From the NCBI RefSeq assembly GCF_042649125.1, contig NZ_JBHRYQ010000001.1, positions 62,001 to 126,000 of the forward strand: 64,000 bases of DNA. The letters run 5' to 3'. This document shows, piece by piece, positions 1 through 8,591 of this stretch. Numbering within the stretch: position 1 is the stretch's first letter; each line of letters begins with the position of its first letter. The notes under the pieces were generated by a model that saw only the letters and a list, made by a program, of their open reading frames with translations, searched no databases and had not been told where the DNA came from. The position numbers were made by a program, and so were the translations under genes. The DNA is from Leadbetterella lacunae (lineage in GTDB: Bacteria; Bacteroidota; Bacteroidia; Cytophagales; Spirosomataceae).

Positions 1-152
1 ATTTAAACACTAGAGTTATTGGGTTCTGATAATAATCAGTTCGCTTTCTACATAAATAGAATATGTAAAGTGTCTGATATTGAAATGTTTTATTCTGTTT
101 TATCTACCAGAAAATAAAAAGCAGAACCGTCATTTTTCAATAATTTTTAAAA

Positions 153-186
153 TTGACTTTTTATATCGCCTTAATCTATAATTTTA
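153..186 (+). promoter_or_regulatory. possible promoter of the Gfo/Idh/epimerase operon
   Basis: A TTG at 153-155 is followed after 23 bases by TAATTTTA at 179-186, one base off the Bacteroidota -7 motif TAnnTTTG. The same stretch also reads as TTGACT-N18-TATAAT in the enterobacterial pattern. Both are weak by themselves in DNA this AT-rich. The position, about 75 bases before the first start codon, is suitable. Nothing else is recognisable in bases 1-258. Confidence 0.3.
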
Positions 187-258
187 GAAGGTTTAATTTT
201 TTCGACTGCCATATTTTTCATAAAATTGCATGCATAAATTTCAACCTAAATTTTAAAA

Positions 259-1467
259 ATGTCACGTAAAATAAGGATGGGCATGATTGGCGGAAGCCTT
301 GAAGCCTTTATAGGAGCTGTTCATAGGAGAGGTGCCGCACTAGACGGCGAGATTGAATTGGTATGTGGAGCATTCAGCTCTAATCCCGAAAAATCAAAGA
401 AAACAGGAGAGGCATTGTACTTAGACCCCAAAAGGGTGTACGGCTCTTTCGAAGAAATGATTTTAACGGAAAAAGCACTTCCAGAAGGTGAGCGAATGGA
501 CTTCGTTTCTATCGTTACCCCCAATCACGTGCATTTTGAAGCTGCCAAATTTGCCTTAGAAAATGGCTTTCATGTGGTGTTGGATAAACCCATAACCCTC
601 AACATGGAAGAAGCAAAGGAGCTGAAAACGGTGATAGAAAACTCCGGCTTGTTGTTTGCCCTAACGCACAACTACACCGCATACCCAATGGTAAAAGAGG
701 CCAGAGCCATAGTAAAATCTGGTGCCATAGGAAAAATCAGAAAAGTAATCGTAGAATATCCCCAAGGATGGCTGTCGCAGTTAGTAGAAGCTACCGGACA
801 AAAGCAAGCCGCTTGGAGAACCGACCCTGCCAGATGTGGAGCTGCAGGTGGAGTAGGTGATATAGGTACGCACGCCGAAAACTTGGCCGAATACATCACA
901 GGCTTACAAATAACGGAGCTTTGTGCAGACCTGACGATTTTTGTGGAAGGACGCCAGTTAGACGACGACGCTAATATTCTCTTAAGATTTGATAACGGTG
1001 CCAAAGGGATTTTGCACAACAGTCAGATTTGTAATGGAGAAGAAAACGACCTAAACATAAGAGTTTACGGTGAGTTTGGCGGCCTCAAGTGGAGACAAAT
1101 GGAGCCGAACACCTTAGAACTTACCAACCAAGAAACAGGTTCGCGGATAATTAGAACGGGAGTGGGTAACTTGTCAAAACATGCACAAGCACATACTCGT
1201 CAGCCAGCCGGCCATCCTGAGGGTTATGTGGAAACTTTTGCGAATATCTATCGAAACTTCGCTTACGCACTTCGTGCCCGCTGGGGTACCGAAGAGAGAG
1301 CCGTGGCACAAGGTACCCTAGGCGGCACTCAAGACGATGCCAACGGTTATGATCCCGAAATTCACGATTTTCCGGGTGTGGAGGCAGGTCTGAGAGGCAT
1401 GGCTTTCATAAACACCGTAGTGAAATCTAACGCAAGCGAAGAGAAGTGGACCAAATTTGAAATATAA
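259..1467 (+). CDS. Gfo/Idh/MocA family oxidoreductase (first of pair)
   Basis: Cytoplasmic NAD(P)-dependent dehydrogenase of the Gfo/Idh/MocA family, which oxidises or reduces hydroxyl groups of sugars, inositols and related polyols. The N-terminal Rossmann region opens with MGMIGGSLEAFIGAVHRRG, a family variant of GxGxxG with a GGS loop. The cofactor/catalytic motif near residue 110 reads LDKPI, with Asp where most relatives have EKP. The GDIGTHAENL block near residue 200 is the family's catalytic G-D-x-x-x-H segment. At 402 residues it is full length. It is followed after 15 bases by a second family member and then by a TIM-barrel isomerase, so the three probably form one sugar-modification pathway. 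Substrate is not predictable from sequence. Confidence 0.88.
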   Translation: MSRKIRMGMIGGSLEAFIGAVHRRGAALDGEIELVCGAFSSNPEKSKKTGEALYLDPKRVYGSFEEMILTEKALPEGERMDFVSIVTPNHVHFEAAKFALENGFHVVLDKPITLNMEEAKELKTVIENSGLLFALTHNYTAYPMVKEARAIVKSGAIGKIRKVIVEYPQGWLSQLVEATGQKQAAWRTDPARCGAAGGVGDIGTHAENLAEYITGLQITELCADLTIFVEGRQLDDDANILLRFDNGAKGILHNSQICNGEENDLNIRVYGEFGGLKWRQMEPNTLELTNQETGSRIIRTGVGNLSKHAQAHTRQPAGHPEGYVETFANIYRNFAYALRARWGTEERAVAQGTLGGTQDDANGYDPEIHDFPGVEAGLRGMAFINTVVKSNASEEKWTKFEI

Positions 1468-1482
1468 ATATAACGTTATAAG

Positions 1483-2628
1483 ATGTCTAAAATTAAAGTT
1501 GGAGTAGTAGGAACTGGTTTTATCGGACCGGCACACATAGAAGCACTAAGGCGTTTGCCCAATATTGAGGTAACGGCCCTTTGTGAAGTAAACATAGAAT
1601 TAGCTACCCAAAAAGCAGCTCAGCTGGGCATTGAAAGACCTTGCACCTTTGAGCAGCTTTTGGCTATGGAAGATATTCAGTGTGTGCACATCTGCACGCC
1701 TAACTTTCTGCATTATTCGCAGTCAAAAGCTGCTTTGCTAGCCGGTAAACACGTGGTTTGTGAAAAACCATTGGCCAAAGACCTTGTAGAGGCAGAGGAA
1801 TTAGTAAAAATAGCAGCAGAAACTGGACTGGTAAACGCCGTGCATTTTAATTTGAGATACTACCCCCTTGTACGTCAAATGAAAACCATGCGTGAAAAAG
1901 GCGAATTGGGCGAGATATACTCGGTTATCGGGTCATATCTACAAGATTGGCTGTTTTATGCTACAGATTACAACTGGAGACTTGAGCCAGACAAATCAGG
2001 AGACTCAAGAGCGATTGCCGATATCGGTTCGCACTTATTGGATTTGATAGAATACGTTACAGGTCTAAAAACAGTGGAAGTTATGGCGGACTTTAATACG
2101 GTTCACAAAATCCGTAAAAAGCCACTTAAGCCTGTAGAGACTTATTCGGGCAAAATGCTCCAGCCAGAAGACTACGCAGATGTACAAATAAACACCGAAG
2201 ACCACGCCAACGTGTTGCTTCGTTTCGATAATGGAAACCGTGGTTCTATCACCGTTTCGCAGGTTTCGGCAGGTAGAAAAAACCAACTTAAAGTTGAGAT
2301 TTCGGGTTCAGAAAAAACGGTGGCGTGGAACTCAGAGTCGCCTAATGAAATGTGGATAGGTGTAAGAGATGGTGCAAACGGTCTTTTGATGCGTGATCCT
2401 TCGTTGGTACACGAAGAGGTTCGTTCGCTTATAACCTACCCAGGTGGGCACAACGAAGGCTTCGGAGACACCTCAAAGCAATTATTTAAAGAAGTATACG
2501 AAGCCGTAGCCGCTGGAGCTCCGCCGGCATCGCCGAAATATCCGACTTTTGCAGACGGTTATAGAGAGTTATTGATTTGTGAAAGAATCTTGGATTCGAG
2601 CCGCAGCGACCAATGGACGAAGGTTTAA
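1483..2628 (+). CDS. Gfo/Idh/MocA family oxidoreductase (second of pair)
   Basis: Second Gfo/Idh/MocA dehydrogenase of the operon. It has a classic Rossmann start (VGVVGTGFIGPAHIEALRR), the canonical CEKPLA motif near residue 95, and ADIGSHLLDLIEYVTG near residue 175 with the catalytic Asp and His. It is 381 residues and complete. It is clearly a different subgroup from its upstream neighbour, with different flanking residues and DKP versus EKP, so the pair is not a recent duplication. Two such enzymes with a sugar isomerase are typical of pathways that pass through keto-sugar intermediates; that assignment is inference. Confidence 0.9.
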   Translation: MSKIKVGVVGTGFIGPAHIEALRRLPNIEVTALCEVNIELATQKAAQLGIERPCTFEQLLAMEDIQCVHICTPNFLHYSQSKAALLAGKHVVCEKPLAKDLVEAEELVKIAAETGLVNAVHFNLRYYPLVRQMKTMREKGELGEIYSVIGSYLQDWLFYATDYNWRLEPDKSGDSRAIADIGSHLLDLIEYVTGLKTVEVMADFNTVHKIRKKPLKPVETYSGKMLQPEDYADVQINTEDHANVLLRFDNGNRGSITVSQVSAGRKNQLKVEISGSEKTVAWNSESPNEMWIGVRDGANGLLMRDPSLVHEEVRSLITYPGGHNEGFGDTSKQLFKEVYEAVAAGAPPASPKYPTFADGYRELLICERILDSSRSDQWTKV

Positions 2629-2667
2629 ATCTCGGGTTTTGAAAATTTAAATTATTCAACTTAACAG

Positions 2668-2681
2668 CCAACGCATGTTGG
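2668..2681 (+). other. short hairpin between second oxidoreductase and isomerase
   Basis: CCAAC-GCAT-GTTGG forms a 5-bp stem with a four-base loop inside the 71-base gap between the two genes. It lacks a T tract directly after the stem, so it is more likely an mRNA processing or stability element than a terminator. It is short enough to be chance. Confidence 0.3.
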
Positions 2682-2699
2682 TTTATTCTAAAAAAAAAT

Positions 2700-3752
2700 A
2701 TGAAAACAATAAAAGGACCAGGTATATTTTTAGCTCAGTTTATGGGCGACGAAGCCCCATTTAACTCATTAGATACCATCACAGATTATATGGCAGACCT
2801 CGATTATAAAGGGGTGCAGCTGCCTACGTGGGACCCACGTGTAATCGATATCAAAAAAGCGGCGGAGTCTCAGACCTACTGCGATGAGCTAAAAGGAAAA
2901 CTTTCTGACAAAGGATTGGTCATAACTGAGCTTTCTACACATCTGCAAGGGCAGTTGATCGCCTCGCACCCTGCTTACAATACCATGTATGACGCTTTTG
3001 CTCCTGCCGAAGTGCATGGAAACGAAACTGCCAGAAGGGCCTGGGCTACCGACCAACTTAAATATGCGGCTATTGCTTCTAAAAACTTGGGATTAACCTC
3101 ACATGTTGGTTTTTCGGGTGCTTTGGCATGGCCTTTTTTATATCCATGGCCACAAAGACCGGCCGGACTTATAGAAACAGCATTTAAAGAATTAGCCGCT
3201 AGATGGAAGCCTATTCTTGACATTTACGACGAAAATGGCGTAGATTACTGCTATGAACTTCACCCTGGCGAAGACCTGTTTGACGGAACCACTTTTGAGA
3301 TGTTTGTGGACTATCTCGACGGACACAAACGTGCCAATATCAACTATGATCCAAGTCACTTTGTGTTGCAATGTCTTGACTACGTACAGTTTATAGATTT
3401 GTATCACGACCGTATCAAGGCATTTCACGTAAAAGATGCCGAGTTTAATCCATCGGGTAAGCAAGGCGTTTATAGTGGTTATGCGGGTTGGGCAGACAGA
3501 GCCGGAAGATTTAGGTCATTGGGCGACGGGCAAGTGGACTTCGGAGCTATATTTTCTAAACTTTCACAGTACGACTACGACGGTTGGGCGGTGTTAGAGT
3601 GGGAGTGTTGCATCAAGTCTTCTGAGCAAGGTGCGGCCGAAGGTGCTCCGTTTATCGAAAGCCACATTATAGAAGTAGCCACCAGAGCCTTTGACGATTT
3701 CGCAGCCACAGGTGCAGACGAAGCCGTTAACAAAAGAGCATTGGGCATATAA
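2700..3752 (+). CDS. sugar phosphate isomerase/epimerase (AP endonuclease 2-like TIM barrel)
   Basis: Cytoplasmic metal-dependent TIM-barrel enzyme of the xylose-isomerase-like/AP_endonuc_2 family, 350 residues. The metal-binding pattern is readable: a Glu in CYELHPGEDL near residue 183, Asp-His in INYDPSHF near residue 218, His in AFHVKDAEF near residue 242, and a C-terminal Glu in AVLEWECC near residue 300. Members interconvert keto-sugars or act as dehydratases or epimerases. It follows two Gfo/Idh dehydrogenases and is followed by a strong terminator, so it is the last gene of a three-gene operon. The specific reaction is unknown. Confidence 0.87.
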   Translation: MKTIKGPGIFLAQFMGDEAPFNSLDTITDYMADLDYKGVQLPTWDPRVIDIKKAAESQTYCDELKGKLSDKGLVITELSTHLQGQLIASHPAYNTMYDAFAPAEVHGNETARRAWATDQLKYAAIASKNLGLTSHVGFSGALAWPFLYPWPQRPAGLIETAFKELAARWKPILDIYDENGVDYCYELHPGEDLFDGTTFEMFVDYLDGHKRANINYDPSHFVLQCLDYVQFIDLYHDRIKAFHVKDAEFNPSGKQGVYSGYAGWADRAGRFRSLGDGQVDFGAIFSKLSQYDYDGWAVLEWECCIKSSEQGAAEGAPFIESHIIEVATRAFDDFAATGADEAVNKRALGI

Positions 3753-3794
3753 GTTATATTAAAAGCTAAATAAAAAAATAGGCAAAAATGCCAG

Positions 3795-3828
3795 AAGTGG
3801 TCGGGAGTATTTCCGGCCACTTTTTTTA
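3795..3828 (+). terminator. rho-independent terminator after the oxidoreductase/isomerase operon
   Basis: AAGTGGTCGGGA pairs with TTCCGGCCACTT around a short loop, with one or two G-T pairs, followed immediately by seven T residues. It ends the plus-strand operon. The remaining bases up to 4131 are AT-rich leader for the lipoprotein cluster; the only promoter-like site there is TATATTTA, one base off TAnnTTTG, about 150 bases before the start. Confidence 0.85.
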
Positions 3829-4131
3829 TGGCCAGTTTTCTTTTTGAAGTGAATAAAAATTGATTTAAATCAAGTGTAAATAAATGATTATTATAGTGTT
3901 AAGGAAATAGTGTTTTTGAATTTCGATTATAGTTTTTTAAAGAGAAATATTAATAATAAGTAAAAAAATAAAAATGGCGTACATATATTTACAGTAAAAT
4001 TATGTCAGAAAGAAAAATCCGGAGAATTCTACAATAATTAACAACTTTAGGAGTATTCAATTTAAAATAGTAACACAAGCATCTCCCTTTAACAGCAAAA
4101 AGTCTTTACAGACTTACAAATATCCAAACAC

Positions 4132-5574
4132 ATGAAACTAAAAACACTAACCCTCGGCATTTCAGTAGCTTACCTCATGCTCAGCTGCAACCCAAAAGAG
4201 ATTTTGGAGCCTGAATTAGATACAAATCTTTATCAAATCATAAACGGAGACACTATCAAGGTGAGATCAGACCAAAGTTTAGGAAATTTTGGTATTAACA
4301 CCAATCCGCAAGATTTAAGAATATTTTATGGAGATACTACCGTTCATTTTAAAAAATATCCAGTTTCAGGAAATAGTACAAAAAAACCTAACATATCAAA
4401 AATAAAGAATATTTCTGCATCTAATCAGCCATTTCGCATGATTGCCGTAGGTGGAGCAGTGGCAGCTGGTGTTCGAGATGGCGGTTATTTCAATGAGGGA
4501 TTAGAAACTAGTTTTCCAAACCTAATAGCTAATCAGATGGGGGTAGATTTTAAGCAACCTTATTTTTCAGCCGAAGATTATAACGGATATGGAAGGGCAG
4601 TACCTACCAATCTTAATTTAACTGGAGGCCCAGTACCTAAATTTAAGGAAGTCAGCAACAATACTGCTTATTTAAGAAAAGGCAACAATGGAGATTTTGA
4701 ATTAAAGCCCTTTTTGGGAGAGCGGAATGATAATTATTCAATTCCAGAATTTAGTACTTTTAAATCTGAAATGAATGCAAAAAATACCGGATTTCAAAGG
4801 TTCAAAAACATTGATAATAAAGCAATTAATTTTACTGAATTAATATTAAAAGAAAACTTTGATTTTATTATTGTTGCTGATGGTATTGGGATGCAAAATA
4901 ATGGAAACTTATTAGATATAGAACATACTTTTCCAAATGGCTTTGATGGTTATGAAAATAATAATTCAAAGCCTTGGGAAAATACTCGAAGGAGTTCTCG
5001 TTTGGAGTTTTTATTACAGGTGAAAGAAAGGAAAGGCTTAACGGGATTAATGTTTACATACCCCAATGCTTTAAAGTTCCCCTATTTGGAGTGGGTAAAA
5101 AAAGAAGGCGTTTTAAAACAATTAGATACATATACTAAGAGATCGTTATACTTTGATGAATTAAAAACTATCTTGCCAACGCCGAGGATTGATTCATTAT
5201 TAGGCAAAAATGTTAATATGAATATAAAGCCGTTCATAAGTGAAAATAAAAAGCTTTTTTATTCTGAAGGTATTACTGTAGATAAGAACAGTTTCCTTAA
5301 TTATTACATTAATAAGAATAGTGAAACAATAAATATTGCAAAAACATTAGACTTTGCTTTAGTGGACTTATATAATATTTATGAAAATATTTTCAATGGT
5401 ACTTACACCACCCATGATGGTATTAAAATAACCTCCAAAGAATTCTTTTCGTCAGACGGAATACATCCAAGTGTAATTGGACAGGTTGTAATAGCTAATG
5501 AATCTATTACTGCTATTAACAAGTATTATGGTTTGGAAATTCCTTTACTAAACACACGCGATTTTCTAAAATAA
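4132..5574 (+). CDS. SGNH-hydrolase-like lipoprotein, copy 1 (nucleophile Ser replaced by Ala)
   Basis: Lipoprotein of 480 residues with signal peptide and lipobox LMLSC, Cys at residue 19, followed by NPKEILEP. The fold resembles the Bacteroidota family of SGNH/GDSL-like lipoproteins whose block I reads GNSLTAG...GGLY and whose end reads DGVHPTP..G..IIAN. Here block I is VGGAVAAGVRDGG, so the nucleophile Ser position is Ala109, while block V is intact as DGIHPS with Asp442 and His445. The fold is probably kept but the classical Ser hydrolase reaction should be lost. It is the first of three tandem paralogues spaced by 22 bases and probably co-transcribed. Family assignment is by motif recognition and should be confirmed by profile search. 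Confidence 0.75.
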   Translation: MKLKTLTLGISVAYLMLSCNPKEILEPELDTNLYQIINGDTIKVRSDQSLGNFGINTNPQDLRIFYGDTTVHFKKYPVSGNSTKKPNISKIKNISASNQPFRMIAVGGAVAAGVRDGGYFNEGLETSFPNLIANQMGVDFKQPYFSAEDYNGYGRAVPTNLNLTGGPVPKFKEVSNNTAYLRKGNNGDFELKPFLGERNDNYSIPEFSTFKSEMNAKNTGFQRFKNIDNKAINFTELILKENFDFIIVADGIGMQNNGNLLDIEHTFPNGFDGYENNNSKPWENTRRSSRLEFLLQVKERKGLTGLMFTYPNALKFPYLEWVKKEGVLKQLDTYTKRSLYFDELKTILPTPRIDSLLGKNVNMNIKPFISENKKLFYSEGITVDKNSFLNYYINKNSETINIAKTLDFALVDLYNIYENIFNGTYTTHDGIKITSKEFFSSDGIHPSVIGQVVIANESITAINKYYGLEIPLLNTRDFLK

Positions 5575-5596
5575 ACCAAAATCCAACTCCAAAAAA
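5575..5596 (+). repeat. conserved intergenic spacer 1 of the lipoprotein triplet
   Basis: This 22-base spacer begins accaaaatccaactccaaa and matches the spacer at 7001-7022 except in the last few bases. Together with the matching 5' ends of the genes it marks tandem duplication units. Confidence 0.8.
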
Positions 5597-7000
5597 ATGA
5601 AACTAAAATCACTAACCCTCGGCATTTCAATAGCTTTCCTCATGCTCAACTGCAACCCAAAAGAGATTTTGGAGCCTACTATTGATTTTCCTGCTTTCGT
5701 GGTTATTGATGGAGATACGGTGAAGACTCGGGACGATAAAGATAAGATTTCAAAAAGAAAACTTTTGAGTATTATTACAGAAGGAGATGCAGTTATATTG
5801 CCAACTGGGGCTAAACTGAAAAAACAAAAATATGATAAAAAAAATGAAGAAATTTTAAAACTTGGGATAGATGATCCTGATTTAAAATCTAAACCCTTAA
5901 GAGTGGTGGCAAGTGGTTCAGGAGGGGGGTATACTAACTATAACAACGAATCTATTGAATTTAGTTTACCTAACCTAATAGCTAATCAAATGGGAGTAGA
6001 ATTTAATAACCCTTATTTTGATATCAATGATTATAATGGTGGATGGGCGTATGTTAATTCCAATGATAATTTGACAGGAGGTCCGGTTCCTAAGTTTAAA
6101 GTTGCAAGAAACAATTTAGCCGTTGAGTTTATAGATTTAGATGGGAACCCGGTGCTGACAAAAATTAAAAAAAATACTAGAATCGATAACTTTGTGGATG
6201 TAACAGGCTTTGGTAACGGTTATAATCAAGGCGGAGACTTACCTATGTCAGTGCATTATAAAAGATTTGATACTAATATGAAGTATGATCAACGAGTACT
6301 TCAAGAAAAATTTGATTTTTTAATTGATATTTCTACGAACGATGATCAAATTATCAAGAATGGGTTTGATGGATATATTCCCAGAAAAATTGAGTACGTG
6401 AGCCCTGGCGGTATTCCCTCTCAAATACCTAATGCCAAATTAGACTTTTTTAGTGATATAGCTAAGCGTAAAAACGTAAAAGGTATAATAATTAGTGGGT
6501 TAATAACTAGTCCAAATCTTTCTTTAAATATCGTTTCAGTTGATATGGTAAGAAAAGAATTAGAAAAGTATCAGAAAGGATTCTTGCTGAACCAGAATGC
6601 TATACGAATTTTGCCTGATTCAAAAATAGACTCTCTATTAGGTACAAAAGTTAATATGAACATAAAACCATTTATTAGAAACGATGAAAAAATTACAAAT
6701 TATACCAATTGGGAAGCCACTGAGACAATAAAAATTTATGACAAACCAATAAAATCTAAGTTAGCAAATCAGATGCTTTGGCCAGAATTAGATTTAAACT
6801 ACATTTATGTACAAGTTTATTTGGGTAAATACATCACTCATGATGAGGTGAAAATTGACTATAAAGATTTATTCGAAGATAATTTTAGGGGCAATTCGAA
6901 ATTGAGAAATATCATTATCGCAAATGAAGCACTTATAGCCATAAATGCCCACTATGGAACGACATTTCCTTTATACAATACTAGAGATTTTCTAAAATAA
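5597..7000 (+). CDS. SGNH-hydrolase-like lipoprotein, copy 2 (block I shortened, catalytic His block lost)
   Basis: Second paralogue, 467 residues, with the same signal peptide and lipobox (LMLNC) and the same NPKEILEP linker. The region equivalent to block I reads VVASGSGGGYTNY near residues 103-115 and is about four residues shorter than in the other copies. The block V region reads EDNFRGNSKLRN near residue 428 where copy 1 has DGIHPS, so Asp-x-x-His is gone. Downstream anchor motifs remain (NLIANQMG, LTGGPVPKFK, NMNIKPFI, IIIANE, NTRDFLK at the C terminus). It is the most degenerate of the three enzymatically but has an intact reading frame, suggesting selection for a non-catalytic role such as binding. 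Confidence 0.7.
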   Translation: MKLKSLTLGISIAFLMLNCNPKEILEPTIDFPAFVVIDGDTVKTRDDKDKISKRKLLSIITEGDAVILPTGAKLKKQKYDKKNEEILKLGIDDPDLKSKPLRVVASGSGGGYTNYNNESIEFSLPNLIANQMGVEFNNPYFDINDYNGGWAYVNSNDNLTGGPVPKFKVARNNLAVEFIDLDGNPVLTKIKKNTRIDNFVDVTGFGNGYNQGGDLPMSVHYKRFDTNMKYDQRVLQEKFDFLIDISTNDDQIIKNGFDGYIPRKIEYVSPGGIPSQIPNAKLDFFSDIAKRKNVKGIIISGLITSPNLSLNIVSVDMVRKELEKYQKGFLLNQNAIRILPDSKIDSLLGTKVNMNIKPFIRNDEKITNYTNWEATETIKIYDKPIKSKLANQMLWPELDLNYIYVQVYLGKYITHDEVKIDYKDLFEDNFRGNSKLRNIIIANEALIAINAHYGTTFPLYNTRDFLK

Positions 7001-7022
7001 ACCAAAATCCAACTCCAAACTC
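7001..7022 (+). repeat. conserved intergenic spacer 2 of the lipoprotein triplet
   Basis: Twenty-two bases, starting accaaaatccaactccaaa and differing from the spacer at 5575-5596 only near its 3' end. The equal length and near identity show that the gene boundaries duplicated, or are being homogenised, together. Confidence 0.8.
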
Positions 7023-8459
7023 ATGAAACTAAAATCATTTTTCCTCGGCATTTCAGTAGCTTACCTAATGCTCAGCTGCAACCCAAAAGAGATTTTGGAG
7101 CCAACAAACTTTGTGAATTTGGAATTCAGTATTATAGACGGAGATACAGTTAAAACAAGAAAGGATAATATAAAAATACCGCAACGCCTAGGTCTAGTTG
7201 GTCTCAATGTTGGGGATACAATTGCCACATTTAAAGACTGGAATTTAACTAAGAAAAATCAAGACAAAAATGTGATTGATAAATTAAAGAAGGATATAGA
7301 AGATCCTGAATTAAAAGGCAAGCCGCTCCGAATGGTCGTGGTCGGTGGAAGCTTGGCCGCTGGTGTAAGAAATGGAGGGTACAACAATGAAAACCTAAGC
7401 ACCTCTTTCCCAAACTTAATAGCTTTGCAAATGGGAATTGATTTCTATCAGCCTTATTTTGATAATGCGGATTATAATGGCTTTGGTACAAGTCTTAAAA
7501 CTAATGAAAATCTTACTGGTGGGCCTTTGCCAAAGTTTAAAACTGCCACCAACAACTTGGCAATTGAAAGTATTGACTCTAAAGGTAAAATAAAACTAAA
7601 GCCTTTTAAGGGTACTCGTATTGATAATTTTAGTTTAGATACTTTCTCGGGTTTTGAATTTCCTGAGTATTTTGGGGGTATTAGACATGATGACAGTGAG
7701 CCAGTTTACAAAAGACTCTTTAATAATGAACGATATGACAAAAGAGTCTTAAAAGAGAAGTTTGACTTTATTTTAGATTGTAGTAATCTTGGTTATACTG
7801 GCTATCTGGGCATTCATTCAGGTAATAAATACTTTAAGGGAGACATGACTACTTATAGAGATGAAAGAGGGGGCGGAGGTATGTTTCCTAATTACAGCGA
7901 ACATGCCAATTTTTTGTTAGAAGTAAAAAAACGAAAAGGGTTAAAAGGTGTAATTTATAATTATCCTGCTCCTGGTTACTTACCAGCAATAGCGGATTTC
8001 TTTAAAGTTGAGGATGTTAAGAAGCAATTAGCTATTTATCAGAAAACAGGTTTGTTAGAGTCTAATATTAAGTATCTTTATCCCTATCAAGCACTAGATT
8101 CTTTAATGGGAAAAAATATAAATATGAATCTGAAACCTTACATCACAACAAACAAGCAAATTTTTGGGAGTACCTTACCACCAGAAAGAGATGAACAAAT
8201 GAACAAGCAAACTAGAATGTTGGCTGAATACATGAATTTTGCTTTTGTGGACATCGAGGATATTTATATTCGTGCCTATGAAGAAAGATTATTTAGTGTT
8301 GATAATCTGAAAATTTCCAAAGCAATGTTTTTTGCAGAAGATGGCATGTCTCCAACAGTTTTGGGTAATGTGATAATAGCGAATGAAACCATAAAAGTTA
8401 TTAATAACTATTACGGCATAGCTATTCCGTACATCAACACACGCGATTTTTTGAAATAA
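7023..8459 (+). CDS. SGNH-hydrolase-like lipoprotein, copy 3 (catalytic His replaced by Ser)
   Basis: Third paralogue, 478 residues, lipobox LMLSC and the same NPKEILEP linker. Block I is VGGSLAAGVRNGG, keeping the nucleophile position as Ser110, but block V is EDGMSPTVLG, with Asp440 present and the catalytic His replaced by Ser443. It is therefore the mirror image of copy 1, which keeps His but lacks Ser. The conserved C-terminal end INTRDFLK matches copies 1 and 2. No terminator is visible directly after it; the next gene has its own promoter motif. All three are predicted to be lipid-anchored in the outer membrane; surface display is possible but not shown by a clear export signal. Confidence 0.72.
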   Translation: MKLKSFFLGISVAYLMLSCNPKEILEPTNFVNLEFSIIDGDTVKTRKDNIKIPQRLGLVGLNVGDTIATFKDWNLTKKNQDKNVIDKLKKDIEDPELKGKPLRMVVVGGSLAAGVRNGGYNNENLSTSFPNLIALQMGIDFYQPYFDNADYNGFGTSLKTNENLTGGPLPKFKTATNNLAIESIDSKGKIKLKPFKGTRIDNFSLDTFSGFEFPEYFGGIRHDDSEPVYKRLFNNERYDKRVLKEKFDFILDCSNLGYTGYLGIHSGNKYFKGDMTTYRDERGGGGMFPNYSEHANFLLEVKKRKGLKGVIYNYPAPGYLPAIADFFKVEDVKKQLAIYQKTGLLESNIKYLYPYQALDSLMGKNINMNLKPYITTNKQIFGSTLPPERDEQMNKQTRMLAEYMNFAFVDIEDIYIRAYEERLFSVDNLKISKAMFFAEDGMSPTVLGNVIIANETIKVINNYYGIAIPYINTRDFLK

Positions 8460-8559
8460 ACTAATAATCATTTTTTATATCAATGTACAAGTTGCTAGAA
8501 ATTTTTCTTTCCAAAAAGTCCCCAAAAAACTACAATTAAATTTTACATGTTTTAATAGC

Positions 8560-8567
8560 TACCTTTG
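8560..8567 (+). promoter_or_regulatory. -7 promoter element upstream of DEAD-box helicase
   Basis: TACCTTTG matches the Bacteroidota -7 consensus TAnnTTTG exactly and lies 24 bases before the TTG start. No clear TTTG -33 element is visible. Confidence 0.5.
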
Positions 8568-8591
8568 TGGGGAATTTAAAATATATAGAAA

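Noticed and set aside
153..182. Good match to an enterobacterial sigma-70 promoter (TTGACT-N18-TATAAT)
   Set aside because: Bacteroidota primary sigma factors use TTTG / TAnnTTTG, and such strings are frequent in AT-rich gaps; kept only as a low-confidence promoter region.
4132..8459. Tandem triplet as an assembly artefact
   Set aside because: The cores have diverged strongly and lengths differ, so these are real separate genes and not a collapsed or repeated contig segment.
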